This document shows, one piece after another, positions 7,770 to 16,294 of a stretch of DNA of 34,357 bases. The position numbers and the translations under genes were made by a program. Position 1 is the stretch's first letter, and each line of letters begins with the position of its first letter. This DNA is from DASXMR01 sp036495525 (lineage in GTDB: Bacteria > Actinomycetota > Actinomycetes > Streptosporangiales > Streptosporangiaceae), in the NCBI GenBank assembly GCA_036495525.1, contig DASXMR010000041.1, forward strand, positions 1 through 34,357, read 5' to 3'. The notes beneath the pieces are model-generated. The model was not told the origin of the DNA, did not search any database, and saw nothing but the letters and a program-made list of their open reading frames with translations.

Positions 7770-10517
7770 TTACCGGTCAGCGCCCGGTAGCCGGGCCGGG
7801 GCAGGCCTGGCGCTGAGCTCGGCGATCACATCACCGATGCTGCGCACCTTGCCGTGCCGCCGGCGGATCATGTCGGCGATCAGGCCGGTCCAGCCGGTCT
7901 GGTGGGACGCGCCGATCCCGGCCCCGTTGTCACCGTGGAAGTACTCGGAGAACACCAGGTTGTCCCGCCACGCCGGATCGTCCTGCAGCAGCTCGGTACC
8001 GCCGAAGCAGGGCCGCCGGCCGTCAGCGCCGCGGGTGAAGATCGAGATCAGCCGGTCTTGCAGGTCACGCGCGACCAGGTCGAGGGTGAGCTGCTGGCCG
8101 GACCCGGCCGGGTACTCGATGGTCACGTCGTCGCCGTAGAACCGGTGATAGCGCTGCAGCACGCTCACCACCAGGTAGTTCAGCGGGAACCAGATCGGGC
8201 CGCGCCAGTTGGAGTTGCCGCCGAACATCGGCGTGGTCGACTCGGCTGGCTCGTAGTCGATCGACGCGCTGAAGCCCTCCACGCTGATCTGGTAAGGGTG
8301 CTCGCGATGGTAGGCCGACAGCGCGCGAAGCCCGTGCGGCGACAGGAATTCCGACTCGTCGAACAGCCTGGTGAGCAGCCGCCGCACCCGGTCGGGGCTG
8401 ACCAGCGTCAGCAGCAGTCGCTGATCATCGCCGTCGCCGCTGAGCAGCCCGCTGTCCCGCAGTTTGGCCTGCTCGTCCATGTCGTGCCGGTGCAGGAAGT
8501 CGGCGAACTGCTTGCCGAGTGCCATGCCGCGCTCCAGCATGTGCTGATCGGCCACGCCGACGGCGAGCATCGGGATCATCGCGACCATCGAGGCGACCCG
8601 GACCGGCACGCAGGTGCCGTCCGGGGTGATCAGCCGGTCGTAGTACAGCCCGTCCTTCTCATCCCACAGGCCCTGGCCCTCAAGCGCGTCCCTGATCGCG
8701 GCGAAATGCTCGAGGAACTTGAGCACCAGGTCGAACGCGGGCCGCTGGCCCGAGCGGTTCAGCACCATCGCGATGGAGCCCATCGCCATCGCGTAAAAGC
8801 CCATCCAGCCGGTCGCGTCGGACTGCTCGAGCACGCCGCCGACCGGCAGGTGCGAGCGGTCAAGCGGGCCGATGTTGTCAAGTCCGAGGAACCCGCCCTC
8901 GAACAGGTTGTTGCCGCCCTCGTCCTCCCGGTTCACCCACCAGGTGAAGTTGACCAGCAGCTTGTCGAACACCCGGCTGAGGAACGCGGTGTCGGTGCCG
9001 CCGTCGATGGCGAACACCTCAAGCGCGGCCCAGGCCTGCACGGGCGGGTTCACGTCGCCGAAGTCCCACTCGTAAGCCGGCAGCGCGCCGTTCGGGTGCT
9101 GGAACCACTCACGGCACAGCAGCAGCAGCTGGTACTTGGCGAATCCGGGATCGACGTGCGCCAGCGCCACGCAGTGGAATGCCAGGTCCCACGCCGCGAA
9201 CCACGGATACTCCCACTTGTCCGGCATCGACAGCAGGTCGAAGGCGTCGAAGGTGCGCCACCGGCTGTTGCGCCCCGACGCGCGCTGCGACGGCGGCGGC
9301 GGCTGCGCCGGGTCGCCGTCCAGCCAGCGGGACACGTCGTAGGCGTACAGCTGCTTGCCCCACAGCAGGCCGGCGAACGCCTGCCGCATCACCATCGCCT
9401 CGTCGGCGCTCGCGCTCTCCGGGGTCAGCCCGGCGTAGAACTCATCAGCCTCGGCCTGTCGCAGCGCGGCCACCCGCTCGAAGTCGGCGCCGAGCGCCTC
9501 GGCCGCGGCCGGGCCGGTGCCGCGCGGCCGCAGCCGCAGCCGAAGCTCCACGGTGGCGCCCGCCGCCACCTGCAGCTGGTACCAGAACGCGCACTTGCTG
9601 CCGCGCTGCTGCGGGTTGACCGTCGCCGCGCCGCTGACCACGTGATCGTTGATGCCGTCTTTCGGGTAAGCGGTCGCCGACGGTGCGGAAAACAGCCGCT
9701 CGTCGTTGGTCTCGTTCTCGCAGAACAGCAGCTGCGGTGCGGCGCCGTCCGGCCCGGCGGCGCCGAGCAGCTCCAGCTGGCCGGCGAACGGGTGCTCGAT
9801 CGCTGCCGCCACCGTGCCCGGCGCACCGGCCGGCGCCTCGGCGATCACCGGGCGCTGGCTGCCTGCCTGCCATGACCAGGTATTGCGGAACCAGGCCGTG
9901 GGCAGCACGTGCAGCGTCGCCGGCTCGGGGCCCGCGTTGGTCACCTGCACGGTCATGGTCAGGTCATCCGGCGCGGCCTTCGCGTAGTGCACCTCGATGA
10001 TCCAGTACCGGTCGTCATCGAATACCCCGGTATCGAGCAGCTCGTATTCCGGCTGCAGCCGTGAGCGTGCCGCGTTCTGGCTGATAAGTGCCTGGTAGGG
10101 GAACTCGCCCTGCGGATAGTGATAACGCCAGCGGTTCCACGCGTGGCTGGGCAGCGCGTCCAGGTACCACCAGTAGTCCTTGACGTCCTCGCCGTGGTTG
10201 CCCTGCGCGCCGGTCAGGCCGAACGCGCGCTCCTTCAGGAACGGGTCCTTGCCGTTCCACAGCGCCAGGCTCAGGCACAGCCGCTGCTCGATGTCGCTGA
10301 AGCCGGCCAGGCCGTCCTCGCCCCAGCGGTAGGCGCGCGATCTCGCGTGGTCGAACGGCAGGTAGTCCCAGGCCTCGCCGTCCGCGCTGTAGTCCTCGCG
10401 GACTGTGCCCCACTGGCGCTCGCTGAGATAAGGTCCCCACCGGTACCAGTCGCCTGCCTGCCGCAGGCCGTCCTCCAGCCGCCCGAATCCAGCGACCCGA
10501 TCCTGCTCAGCGCCCAT
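7770..10517 (-). CDS. Large GH63-like glucosidase (MGH1-type glycoside hydrolase)
   Basis: This 915-aa protein resembles the cytosolic bacterial glucosidases related to GH63 mannosyl-oligosaccharide glucosidase. The N-terminal 300 residues form a beta-rich domain (VREDYSADGEAWDYLPFDHA, VTNAGPEPATLHVLPTAWFR). The C-terminal (alpha/alpha)6 barrel contains AWDLAFHC (Asp444 as candidate general acid), GGNSNWRGPIWFPLNYL (Asn770-Trp776 core) and HGDNGAGIGASHQTGWTGL near the end, all typical of the clan. No signal peptide is seen, so it should act in the cytoplasm on alpha-glucosides. The natural substrate of these actinobacterial enzymes is not known to me. The ATG start has GGGAT close upstream. 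A TATAGT box on its strand at 10565-10560 is the likely -10, giving a leader of about 36 bases. Confidence 0.85.
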   Translation of the reverse strand: MGAEQDRVAGFGRLEDGLRQAGDWYRWGPYLSERQWGTVREDYSADGEAWDYLPFDHARSRAYRWGEDGLAGFSDIEQRLCLSLALWNGKDPFLKERAFGLTGAQGNHGEDVKDYWWYLDALPSHAWNRWRYHYPQGEFPYQALISQNAARSRLQPEYELLDTGVFDDDRYWIIEVHYAKAAPDDLTMTVQVTNAGPEPATLHVLPTAWFRNTWSWQAGSQRPVIAEAPAGAPGTVAAAIEHPFAGQLELLGAAGPDGAAPQLLFCENETNDERLFSAPSATAYPKDGINDHVVSGAATVNPQQRGSKCAFWYQLQVAAGATVELRLRLRPRGTGPAAAEALGADFERVAALRQAEADEFYAGLTPESASADEAMVMRQAFAGLLWGKQLYAYDVSRWLDGDPAQPPPPSQRASGRNSRWRTFDAFDLLSMPDKWEYPWFAAWDLAFHCVALAHVDPGFAKYQLLLLCREWFQHPNGALPAYEWDFGDVNPPVQAWAALEVFAIDGGTDTAFLSRVFDKLLVNFTWWVNREDEGGNNLFEGGFLGLDNIGPLDRSHLPVGGVLEQSDATGWMGFYAMAMGSIAMVLNRSGQRPAFDLVLKFLEHFAAIRDALEGQGLWDEKDGLYYDRLITPDGTCVPVRVASMVAMIPMLAVGVADQHMLERGMALGKQFADFLHRHDMDEQAKLRDSGLLSGDGDDQRLLLTLVSPDRVRRLLTRLFDESEFLSPHGLRALSAYHREHPYQISVEGFSASIDYEPAESTTPMFGGNSNWRGPIWFPLNYLVVSVLQRYHRFYGDDVTIEYPAGSGQQLTLDLVARDLQDRLISIFTRGADGRRPCFGGTELLQDDPAWRDNLVFSEYFHGDNGAGIGASHQTGWTGLIADMIRRRHGKVRSIGDVIAELSARPAPARLPGADR

Positions 10518-10559
10518 CAGCCATCCCGTTCCCCCCGTGACGTGGCTGTGCCGAGCGAC

Positions 10560-10567
10560 ACTATAAG
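10560..10567. promoter_or_regulatory. Overlapping divergent -10 boxes
   Basis: The same eight bases offer TATAGT on the minus strand (10565-10560, toward the glucosidase) and TATAAG on the plus strand (10562-10567, toward the RNA methyltransferase). Each matches the sigma-70 -10 hexamer at five of six positions. No clear -35 box is seen on either side. If both are used, the two promoters cannot fire at once. Confidence 0.4.
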
Positions 10568-10639
10568 CGAGCGGTGATCACGTCCCGGCAGCGGAGGGAC
10601 ACATAGCGCCGGCCATGGCCAGCAGCACCGAGGAGCGCG

Positions 10640-11533
10640 ATGCCCGAGCTCATCAGCAGCTCTGCGAATCCGCTGATCCGGCGGATGCGCCAGCTCGCTG
10701 ACCGCCGTCACCGGCGCCGGGAGGGCGCCTTCGTGGTGCAGGGCATTCAGCCGGTCTGGCACGCTGTCCGGTCCGGCGCGCCGGTCGAGACCCTGGTCGT
10801 CGCCCCTGCCCTGCTCACCGCGCCGGCCGTGGTGCGGCTTGTCGAAGAGCAGGAGGAACGAGGCGTCCGGGTGGCCAGGGTGACCGCCGAGCTGTTCGGC
10901 CGGCTGGCTGACCGGGACGGCCCGACCGGGCTGGCCGCGATCGTGCGCGCCCGCCAGGCTGGGCTGGCTGACCTGACGGTGCGGCCATTCTCGGTCTTCG
11001 TCGCGCTGCACGAGATCGGGAACCCCGGCAATCTCGGCACGATCATCAGGACCGCCGACGCGGCCGGGATGAGCGGCGTGGCGCTGATCGGCCAGGCTAC
11101 CGACCCGCACGACCCGGCGGCGGTCAAGGCATCGATGGGCGCGCTGTTCAACATCCCGGTCGCGCAGGCGGCCAGCGCGGACGAGTTCTTCGGCTGGACG
11201 GCGGCAGCCGGCGTCACCGTGGCGGCGGCATCGGGCGGCGGCGCGGCGGAGATCTGGGCCGCCGAGCTACCCCGCCCGCTGGCCATCCTGCTCGGCAGCG
11301 AGGGACCTGGGCTGCCGGACAGCATGCTGGCGCGCAGTGCCGCCACGGTGCGGATTCCGATGACGGGCACCGCCGAGTCACTGAACCTGGCCGTCGCGGC
11401 AGGCATCCTGATGTACGAGACGTGGCGGCGCGACGGCGGCCCCGCTCTGGACGCCGGTCCGGCGATACCGGAAAATCAGCACTTGTGCGACACCGGCGGC
11501 GAGGAGAGGCGGGACACCGATGACGGTGCTTAA
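10640..11533 (+). CDS. TrmH/SpoU-family RNA 2'-O-methyltransferase
   Basis: This SAM-dependent SPOUT methyltransferase would 2'-O-methylate a ribose in rRNA or tRNA. The N-terminal substrate-binding domain (SSANPLIRRMRQLADRRHRR) precedes the knotted catalytic domain. Motif 1 is NPGNLGTIIRTADAAG (128-143, catalytic Arg137), motif 2 is LLGSEGPGL (217-225) and motif 3 is IPMTGTAESLNLAVAAGI (239-256). All key residues are intact. GAGGAGCGCG precedes the ATG. The target base cannot be assigned; 23S rRNA is most common for this subgroup. The last 14 bases overlap the next gene in another frame, so the two are probably translated from one mRNA. The C-terminal tail after residue 265 is hydrophilic and not conserved. 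Confidence 0.9.
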   Translation: MPELISSSANPLIRRMRQLADRRHRRREGAFVVQGIQPVWHAVRSGAPVETLVVAPALLTAPAVVRLVEEQEERGVRVARVTAELFGRLADRDGPTGLAAIVRARQAGLADLTVRPFSVFVALHEIGNPGNLGTIIRTADAAGMSGVALIGQATDPHDPAAVKASMGALFNIPVAQAASADEFFGWTAAAGVTVAAASGGGAAEIWAAELPRPLAILLGSEGPGLPDSMLARSAATVRIPMTGTAESLNLAVAAGILMYETWRRDGGPALDAGPAIPENQHLCDTGGEERRDTDDGA

Positions 11534-12767
11534 GGCGGAGGCAGAGCCGGGCGAGGTCGGGCTTGACCCGGCGCGGCTGCAGCGGCTCGACCGGCGGCTC
11601 GCCGTCTACGTCGAAGAGGGCAAGCTGCCTGGCTGGCTGCTGACGGTCAGCCGCCGTGGGCAGCTCGCGCACGTCTCCGCCTGCGGTTCGCGCGACCTGG
11701 AAGCCGGCCTGCCGGTCGAGACCGACACGCTGTTCCGGATCTACTCGATGACCAAGCCGGTCACCTCGGTCGCGGCGATGATGCTCTACGAGGAGGGCGC
11801 GTTCGAGCTGACCGACCCGGTGAGCGCGTTCATCCCGTCCTTCGCCGACGCCCGGGTCTACGCCGGCGGCTCTGACCTGCGGATGCTGTCGGTGCCCGCG
11901 ACCGAGCCGGTCAGGATCTGGCACCTGCTCACGCACACTTCCGGGCTCACCTACGGTTTCCATCGCAGCCACCCGGTCGACGCCGTCTACCGGGCGGACG
12001 GATTCGAGTGGGGCCAGCCATCCGGGTTCGACCTGGCCGCCTGCTGCGACGCGTGGGCTGGCATCCCGCTTCTGTTCCAGCCAGGCTCGGAGTGGAACTA
12101 CTCGGTCGCCACCGACGTGCTCGGCCGGGTGGTGGAGGTGGCCTCCGGCCAGCGGCTTGACGAGTTCTTCGCCAGCAGGATCTTCGCGCCGCTCGGCATG
12201 ACCGACACCGCGTTCTTCGTGCCCGAGGCTGACCGGGGCCGGCTAGCCACGCTGTACACCCGCGGGCCCGACGGCAAGGCCAGGCTCCTGACGGCGATGG
12301 GCAAGGTGGCCTCGGCTGCCCCGCGATACCTCAGCGGCGGCGGCGGGCTGATCTCCACCGCGGCCGACTACTACCGCTTCACCCAGATGCTGCTCGCCCG
12401 GCCAGGCAGCCCGGCCGGGGAGCTGGAGGGCACCGCCCTGCTCGGCCCGCGCACCGTCGGCTACATGACGCGCAACCAGCTGCCCGGCGGCGCTGACCTG
12501 GAGACGTTCGGCCGGCCGCTGTTCGCCGAGGCGCCGCTGCGCGGCACCGGCTTCGGGCTCGGGTTCGCTGTAGTGCTCGACCCGGCCGCTGGCAAGACGC
12601 TGACCTCTGCGGGGGAGTTCTCCTGGGGCGGCGCCGCCAGCACGGCGTTTTTCGTCGACCCGGCCGAGGAGCTGACGGTCAGCTTCTTCACCCAGCTGCT
12701 GCCCTCCAGCACCTATCCCATCCGGCAGCAGCTGCGCCAGCTCGTCTACCAGTCGCTGACCGGCTGA
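11520..12767 (+). CDS. Serine hydrolase of the beta-lactamase/EstB family
   Basis: This 415-aa protein has the class C beta-lactamase fold. Ser76-Met-Thr-Lys79 (SMTK) is the catalytic S-x-x-K, Tyr194-Ser-Val (WNYSVATDV) the second motif, and WGG in FSWGGAASTAFFVDP replaces the KTG box. The WGG version is typical of EstB-like esterases and of transesterases such as LovD rather than of true beta-lactamases. There is no signal peptide, which also argues for an intracellular esterase or transesterase. HLLTHTSGLTYGF and GGGGLISTAADYYRF are further family marks. The ATG is preceded by GAGGAGAGG and lies inside the end of the RNA methyltransferase gene, a translational coupling without an obvious functional link. 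Confidence 0.87.
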   Translation: MTVLKAEAEPGEVGLDPARLQRLDRRLAVYVEEGKLPGWLLTVSRRGQLAHVSACGSRDLEAGLPVETDTLFRIYSMTKPVTSVAAMMLYEEGAFELTDPVSAFIPSFADARVYAGGSDLRMLSVPATEPVRIWHLLTHTSGLTYGFHRSHPVDAVYRADGFEWGQPSGFDLAACCDAWAGIPLLFQPGSEWNYSVATDVLGRVVEVASGQRLDEFFASRIFAPLGMTDTAFFVPEADRGRLATLYTRGPDGKARLLTAMGKVASAAPRYLSGGGGLISTAADYYRFTQMLLARPGSPAGELEGTALLGPRTVGYMTRNQLPGGADLETFGRPLFAEAPLRGTGFGLGFAVVLDPAAGKTLTSAGEFSWGGAASTAFFVDPAEELTVSFFTQLLPSSTYPIRQQLRQLVYQSLTG

Positions 12768-13069
12768 CGCTATCGCGCTGATCTGATCTGATCTGACCTG
12801 ACCTGGCCCGCGGGCCCGTCCGCTGCTGACCTGGCCTTGCCGTCAGCCTGGTGCTTGCCGGGGGCAGTTCCGGGCGACGACCGCCGCCCCTGGGAAGCGA
12901 GCGCTCGGAGCCCGTCAGCTGGTGACCGCGCGCGCGGGCCGAGCTGCGCGAGCGGGTCGCCGCAGCCACCGGGTCAGCGGTAGCTGCGCGGCGAGCCGCT
13001 CGCAGTAACTGGCGCGCTGGCGTGCTTGCCTGCTGCCCCAGCAGACCAACCGCACGCTGGTCAGCGCTG
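12768..13069. other. Gene-free stretch between convergent genes
   Basis: These 302 bases hold no credible gene. They contain the pentamer repeat at 12778-12802, the 12-bp palindrome GGCCCGCGGGCC at 12805-12816 and CGAGCGCTCG near 12899. None is followed by a T-tract. I see no promoter, as expected for a stretch between two gene ends. Confidence 0.6.
12778..12802. repeat. Tandem pentamer repeat (CTGAT)3(CTGAC)2
   Basis: Five adjoining 5-base units follow ten bases after the hydrolase stop codon: three CTGAT and two CTGAC. Such a short-unit array in high-GC DNA is a candidate slippage site. Confidence 0.9.
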
Positions 13070-13963
13070 TCAGCCGCCGGCGTGGATCAGCTTCCTGGCC
13101 CGCGCCCAGCTGAGCACGACACCCGTCGGCTGCGGGCCGCAGACGCCGACGAAAAGCTCGGTCTCGCTGTCAGCGTGGATCTTCTTGCTCCTGCGGACGT
13201 GCCCGGCGCCCATCGCGAGCTCGTGCCGCCGTCCGCCGCACAGGCGAGGAGTGGCATAGGTGCCGAGGATGTTGTCCCGGTGGCCCCAGCAGCCCGCCCG
13301 GTGTGCCTTCGTGCAGTCCAGGTTCGGGCTGCCAAGGCCGTCGTCGTACATCCAGCCGAAATCGGAGCCGAGGGCGTTGTCGTATCCGCCGGCCCAGTTG
13401 CCGCCGAAGGAGATAGCGGTCCAGCCGCCGGGCTGCGCGCCGAGCCGGAAGACCGGGTCCCGCACCTGGTTGGCGCCGGCCTGCGCGGCCCGGTTCAGCC
13501 TCCTGACCAGGACGGCCGCGGGAGCCAGGCCGCGCGAAGTGCGCTCGAGGTTGACGGTGACGAACAGCTGCTCGACCGGAGTCAGCTTCTCGTACGCGGC
13601 CATCGAGAAGGACATGCCGCGCATCCGCTCCAGGATCCGGCGGCCGCGCGTGATGGCCTTGCGTGCCATCGTGTTGCAGCCAGGCCCGTCCTTACCGCCG
13701 ATGCAGGACGCCGACTGCAGGAAGTTAGGCCTTGGCTGGACGTTCCGCCTCGGGTGCTTAGGCGGCACGATGCCGTGGTGCACGGCCGGCCCGGCGCTGC
13801 GCGCCGAGCCGGTAGCCGCAGTCTCGGCTGATGCGGCAGCCGCCGCAGTGCCGGCTGATGCGGCTGCCACCGCAGGGCTGGCAGCTGCGGCCGGGCCAGA
13901 GAACAGGAAAGCCGCGGCAAGGCTGATGCCGCCGACGTGCAGGGCGAAGCGAGCTGCTGGCAT
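13070..13963 (-). CDS. Secreted CAP-domain (SCP-like) protein
   Basis: This is a predicted exported protein. MPAARFALHVGGISLAAAFL begins a Sec signal peptide with likely cleavage after the AAAA near residue 28. A low-complexity Ala/Thr/Ser linker runs to about residue 60. The C-terminal half has signs of the CAP superfamily (CRISP/antigen-5/PR-1 fold): NLERTSRGLAP (start of the family's N-x-x-R-x-x-x-G-L element), GSDFGWMYDDG and GCWGHRDNIL, whose HR-x-N-I-L is the CAP signature. Six cysteines in the mature part suggest disulfides, consistent with an extracellular location. Bacterial CAP proteins are mostly uncharacterised. The start at ATG 13963 has GGAG eight bases upstream. At 297 aa it is monocistronic. 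Confidence 0.75.
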   Translation of the reverse strand: MPAARFALHVGGISLAAAFLFSGPAAAASPAVAAASAGTAAAAASAETAATGSARSAGPAVHHGIVPPKHPRRNVQPRPNFLQSASCIGGKDGPGCNTMARKAITRGRRILERMRGMSFSMAAYEKLTPVEQLFVTVNLERTSRGLAPAAVLVRRLNRAAQAGANQVRDPVFRLGAQPGGWTAISFGGNWAGGYDNALGSDFGWMYDDGLGSPNLDCTKAHRAGCWGHRDNILGTYATPRLCGGRRHELAMGAGHVRRSKKIHADSETELFVGVCGPQPTGVVLSWARARKLIHAGG

Positions 13964-14076
13964 GGGCAGTCTCCGGGTGGTGAGCCTCTGCGGGCGGCCG
14001 GACCGGCCGCCCTGACCGGGATTCTGCCGTTTTCCGGCGGGCGAAACGCCGCATTTCCGTGGATCCGGCGGCTACC

Positions 14077-14709
14077 TCAGACCGTGTCGTGGTCCTTCGG
14101 CTGCGCGGCGTGGCGCCCGGCGGCCGTCTCCTTGCGCACCGACCGCAGCCGGTGCAGTATCAACGCGGCCAGCGGAACCACCACGATGATGACTAGCACG
14201 TAGCTGCCCAGCGACAGGTCCTTTTCCACCTTGCTGTACGCGCTGCCGAGCGCGTAGCCGATTGACGAGAGAGCGGTCGCCCAGATGGTGGTGGCGATCA
14301 GGTTCAGCACGTTGAAGCGCAGCGAAGGCACCTCAGATATGCCGGCCACGATCGAGGTGAACGCGCGGATCAGCGGCAGCAGGCGGCCCACCAGCACGGC
14401 CCAGCCGCCGCCCTTGCGGAAGACGCGCTCGGCGCGGTCGATGTCAGTAGGCGTCACCAGCACATACCGGCCCAGTCGCTCGACCGCCCGCCGACCACCC
14501 CGGCGGCCGACCAGGTAGGAGACGTACGACCCCGCCATCTCGGCGGCGGTACCGAGAATGATCACCAGGACCAGGTTCAGGTGTCCCTGCGAGGCAAGGA
14601 CGCCGGCGAACCCGAACGTAATCTCCGAGGAGATCGGGATGCTGCAGGCCTCGATGAAGGCGAACAGGATCAGCGCGATATAGCCGGCGTGCGTCAGGAA
14701 GCTCTCCAC
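14077..14709 (-). CDS. DedA-family membrane protein
   Basis: This polytopic DedA/SNARE-associated (VTT) protein belongs to a family implicated in undecaprenyl-phosphate or phospholipid flipping and membrane homeostasis. Family marks are FIEACSIPISSEITFGFAG near the N-terminus and GRLLPLIRAFTSIVAGISE, with the conserved Arg-Pro-Arg set. I place the start at GTG 14709 (VESFLTHAGYIALILF), because homologues begin there and the residues upstream (KFQLMAGQYVPGVCGFG) are not family-like. The longer frame from 14895 is therefore not used. This gives 210 aa. There is no ribosome-binding site, and TAGAAC lies seven bases before the GTG, so a leaderless transcript is possible. The C-terminus is a basic tail. 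Confidence 0.87.
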   Translation of the reverse strand: MESFLTHAGYIALILFAFIEACSIPISSEITFGFAGVLASQGHLNLVLVIILGTAAEMAGSYVSYLVGRRGGRRAVERLGRYVLVTPTDIDRAERVFRKGGGWAVLVGRLLPLIRAFTSIVAGISEVPSLRFNVLNLIATTIWATALSSIGYALGSAYSKVEKDLSLGSYVLVIIVVVPLAALILHRLRSVRKETAAGRHAAQPKDHDTV

Positions 14710-15307
14710 CTGAAAAGTTCTACAGCATCGGTAGTAGTGCGCCGTACCGAACCCGCAGACGCCGGGCACATACTGCCCCGCCATGAGCTGAAATTTGCCC
14801 GTCCAGGACCGGAATACTGACCGGCGATGAACCGGCGGAGCTTTGGGTCTGACCAACCAGTTCCCGGCTGGCAAGGACCTCCAGGGATCGGCCATCGAGA
14901 CTCAGCCGAGCGAGGCAGGTGTGTCAGCGCGCGCTGATCGATTTCCCTCACGCAGGTGCGGCCGGCCTGGCCTGAGAAGACGCGTGCCCCGCCCCCTCGG
15001 GGTGTGGGGCGGGACACGCATGCGCGCCAGGCGCATCTTCGAGAGCCGGGCAAAGGAGGAGATGCCCTGCGTCCGGCTTTACCGCCGGGGGGTGGCGGGT
15101 GGTGCTGGCCGCGGCAGCGGGGGTGTGCTGCCCCGGCTTCCTGCTGATGCCGCCCGGGGGGCGGTCCTGCTGGCCCTGGCCGGGCATGGGGGCTGCCCTG
15201 CCTTGAGCGGTGGCCGCGCGGGGAAGTCGCGGCCGGGTCGGCCGGGGCGGGGGGTGCCGCCCTGGCCATCTCGGGGGAGGGATGGCCGCCTTGAAACGGC
15301 CAGGTTC
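14710..15307. other. Gene-free, hairpin-rich 598-base region
   Basis: No frame here has believable protein character on either strand. It contains the 14-bp palindrome TCAGCGCGCGCTGA (14924-14937), the long hairpin at 14982-15019, ATGCGC/GCGCAT around GCCAG (15020-15036), AAAGGAGG (15052-15059, a perfect anti-16S match but only two bases from the next ATG), and CCGCCC/GGGCGG around GGG (15150-15164). Its left end should hold the dedA promoter on the minus strand. The rest could be the 3' untranslated region of the secreted-protein gene to its right, or an RNA gene of unknown type. Confidence 0.5.
14982..15019. terminator. Long hairpin, terminator candidate
   Basis: Arms 14982-14995 and 15006-15019 are 14 bases long with a single mismatch and a 10-base loop. 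A second 6-bp hairpin (15020-15036) follows immediately. It could end transcription coming leftwards from the secreted-protein gene that stops at 15308, although 300 bases of transcript would separate them. Confidence 0.5.
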
Positions 15308-16294
15308 CTACGGCACCAGGTGACGGGCGGCGATGGAAACGACCTGTGCTGCCTGTGCCTCCCACCTCGCGTAGGCGTAGGGGAAGCCGGACTTCTGCAC
15401 GCCCTGGGCTGCCTCCCACAGCGGCTGCCTGGCCCAGGCCGGGTCACTGCGCTGGTAGGCCGCCAGCCCGTTGAGGAACGCGTTAGCTGCGTAGGCCGGG
15501 GTGGTGATCTGGGCCGCGCTGCCCCAGCCCATCGACGGCCGCTGCTGGAACAGGCCGAGCGAGTCGCTGTCGCCGTAGCTGATGTTCTCCAGCGTGGACT
15601 CCTGCATCGCGGTCGCCACGGCGATCACCGCTGAGCGGACGCCCATGTGCTTGTGCAGTGCCCGCGCGGTGATGGTGGTCGCGTTGGCCATCCGGGACGC
15701 GGTGATCGGCATGACCTCCTGCGGACCAGAGGTCACGGTGGGCTGCAGCCGGTCGGCGGCCGGCAGTCCGTGATGGCCGTGGTGGCGCAGGCCGGGGTCG
15801 GTCTTGGTCGCCACGATCGGGGCTGCCTTGCGCCACGGCATCCTGGTCAGGTCGGCGTGCGCCCGGCTGTGCCTGGCGTGCGAGACCCGCTTGGCCCTGG
15901 CGTGCGGCGCGTTCTTCCTGGCCGGGCCGCCTGACCGGCCGGCGGAATCCTTGCTGCCCGCCCGGGCCCTGCTGCCCGCCCGGGCCTTGCTGTCGGCTGA
16001 TGCCTTGCTGTCGGCCGAGGCCGTGCTGGCATGGCCGGAACGGCCGTTCTGCTGGCCGTGGCGGTGCTGGCCGTCGGGGTGCCGGCCGTCGCGGTGCTGG
16101 CCGGCCAGGTTCTGGCCAGCCTGGCTGGCAGCGTGAGCGCCAGCCGCCGCCGGGACGGCGGCTCGAGCGGGGGAATCCAGCGCGATCACGGCGCCAGCTG
16201 AGCCGCTGGCGACGACGGCCGCCACGGTGCTGGCGTACAGGACGGACTTTGCGCGACCGCGAATTACCTCAGTCAGTCGAGCGATGGGGGGCAC
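15308..16294 (-). CDS. Secreted protein with C-terminal lysozyme-like/transglycosylase-type domain
   Basis: This exported protein has three parts. An N-terminal membrane/signal segment occupies about 18-46 (SVLYASTVAAVVASGSAGAV...SPARA). A long low-complexity linker, about 47-180, is rich in Ala, His, Gly, Ser, Arg and Lys and includes GQHRDGRHPDGQHRHGQ and repeated ADSKA. The C-terminal domain of about 130 residues (NATTITARALHKHMG, AVATAMQESTLEN, GDSDSLGLFQQRPSMGWG, QAAQVVSIAARHLVP) is common in actinobacteria and sometimes mislabelled heavy metal transporter. AMQES...GLFQQRP resembles the catalytic-Glu region of lysozyme-like folds, so a cell-wall role is likely but unproven. I take the start at GTG 16294, preceded by GGAAGGAAACATC, instead of 16438. 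This gives 328 aa. The basic linker may bind wall polymers. Confidence 0.75.
   Translation of the reverse strand: MPPIARLTEVIRGRAKSVLYASTVAAVVASGSAGAVIALDSPARAAVPAAAGAHAASQAGQNLAGQHRDGRHPDGQHRHGQQNGRSGHASTASADSKASADSKARAGSRARAGSKDSAGRSGGPARKNAPHARAKRVSHARHSRAHADLTRMPWRKAAPIVATKTDPGLRHHGHHGLPAADRLQPTVTSGPQEVMPITASRMANATTITARALHKHMGVRSAVIAVATAMQESTLENISYGDSDSLGLFQQRPSMGWGSAAQITTPAYAANAFLNGLAAYQRSDPAWARQPLWEAAQGVQKSGFPYAYARWEAQAAQVVSIAARHLVP
15951..16022 (-). repeat. Four 18-base in-frame repeats in the secreted protein's linker
   Basis: Four adjoining 18-base units (15951, 15969, 15987, 16005) encode the ASADSKASADSKARAGSR part of the linker. Units 1 and 2 are almost identical, and units 3 and 4 differ from each other at two positions. 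Because 18 is a multiple of three, copy-number changes keep the frame. Confidence 0.85.

Noticed and set aside
7854..9875. 673-codon frame on the plus strand
   Set aside because: Antisense to the GH63-like glucosidase, whose motifs are clear; composition is that of a shadow frame.
14843..15634. Frame containing an ATG directly after AAAGGAGG (15052-15061)
   Set aside because: The spacing of two bases is too short for initiation at ATG 15062, the peptide is low-complexity and the frame runs antisense into the secreted-protein gene.
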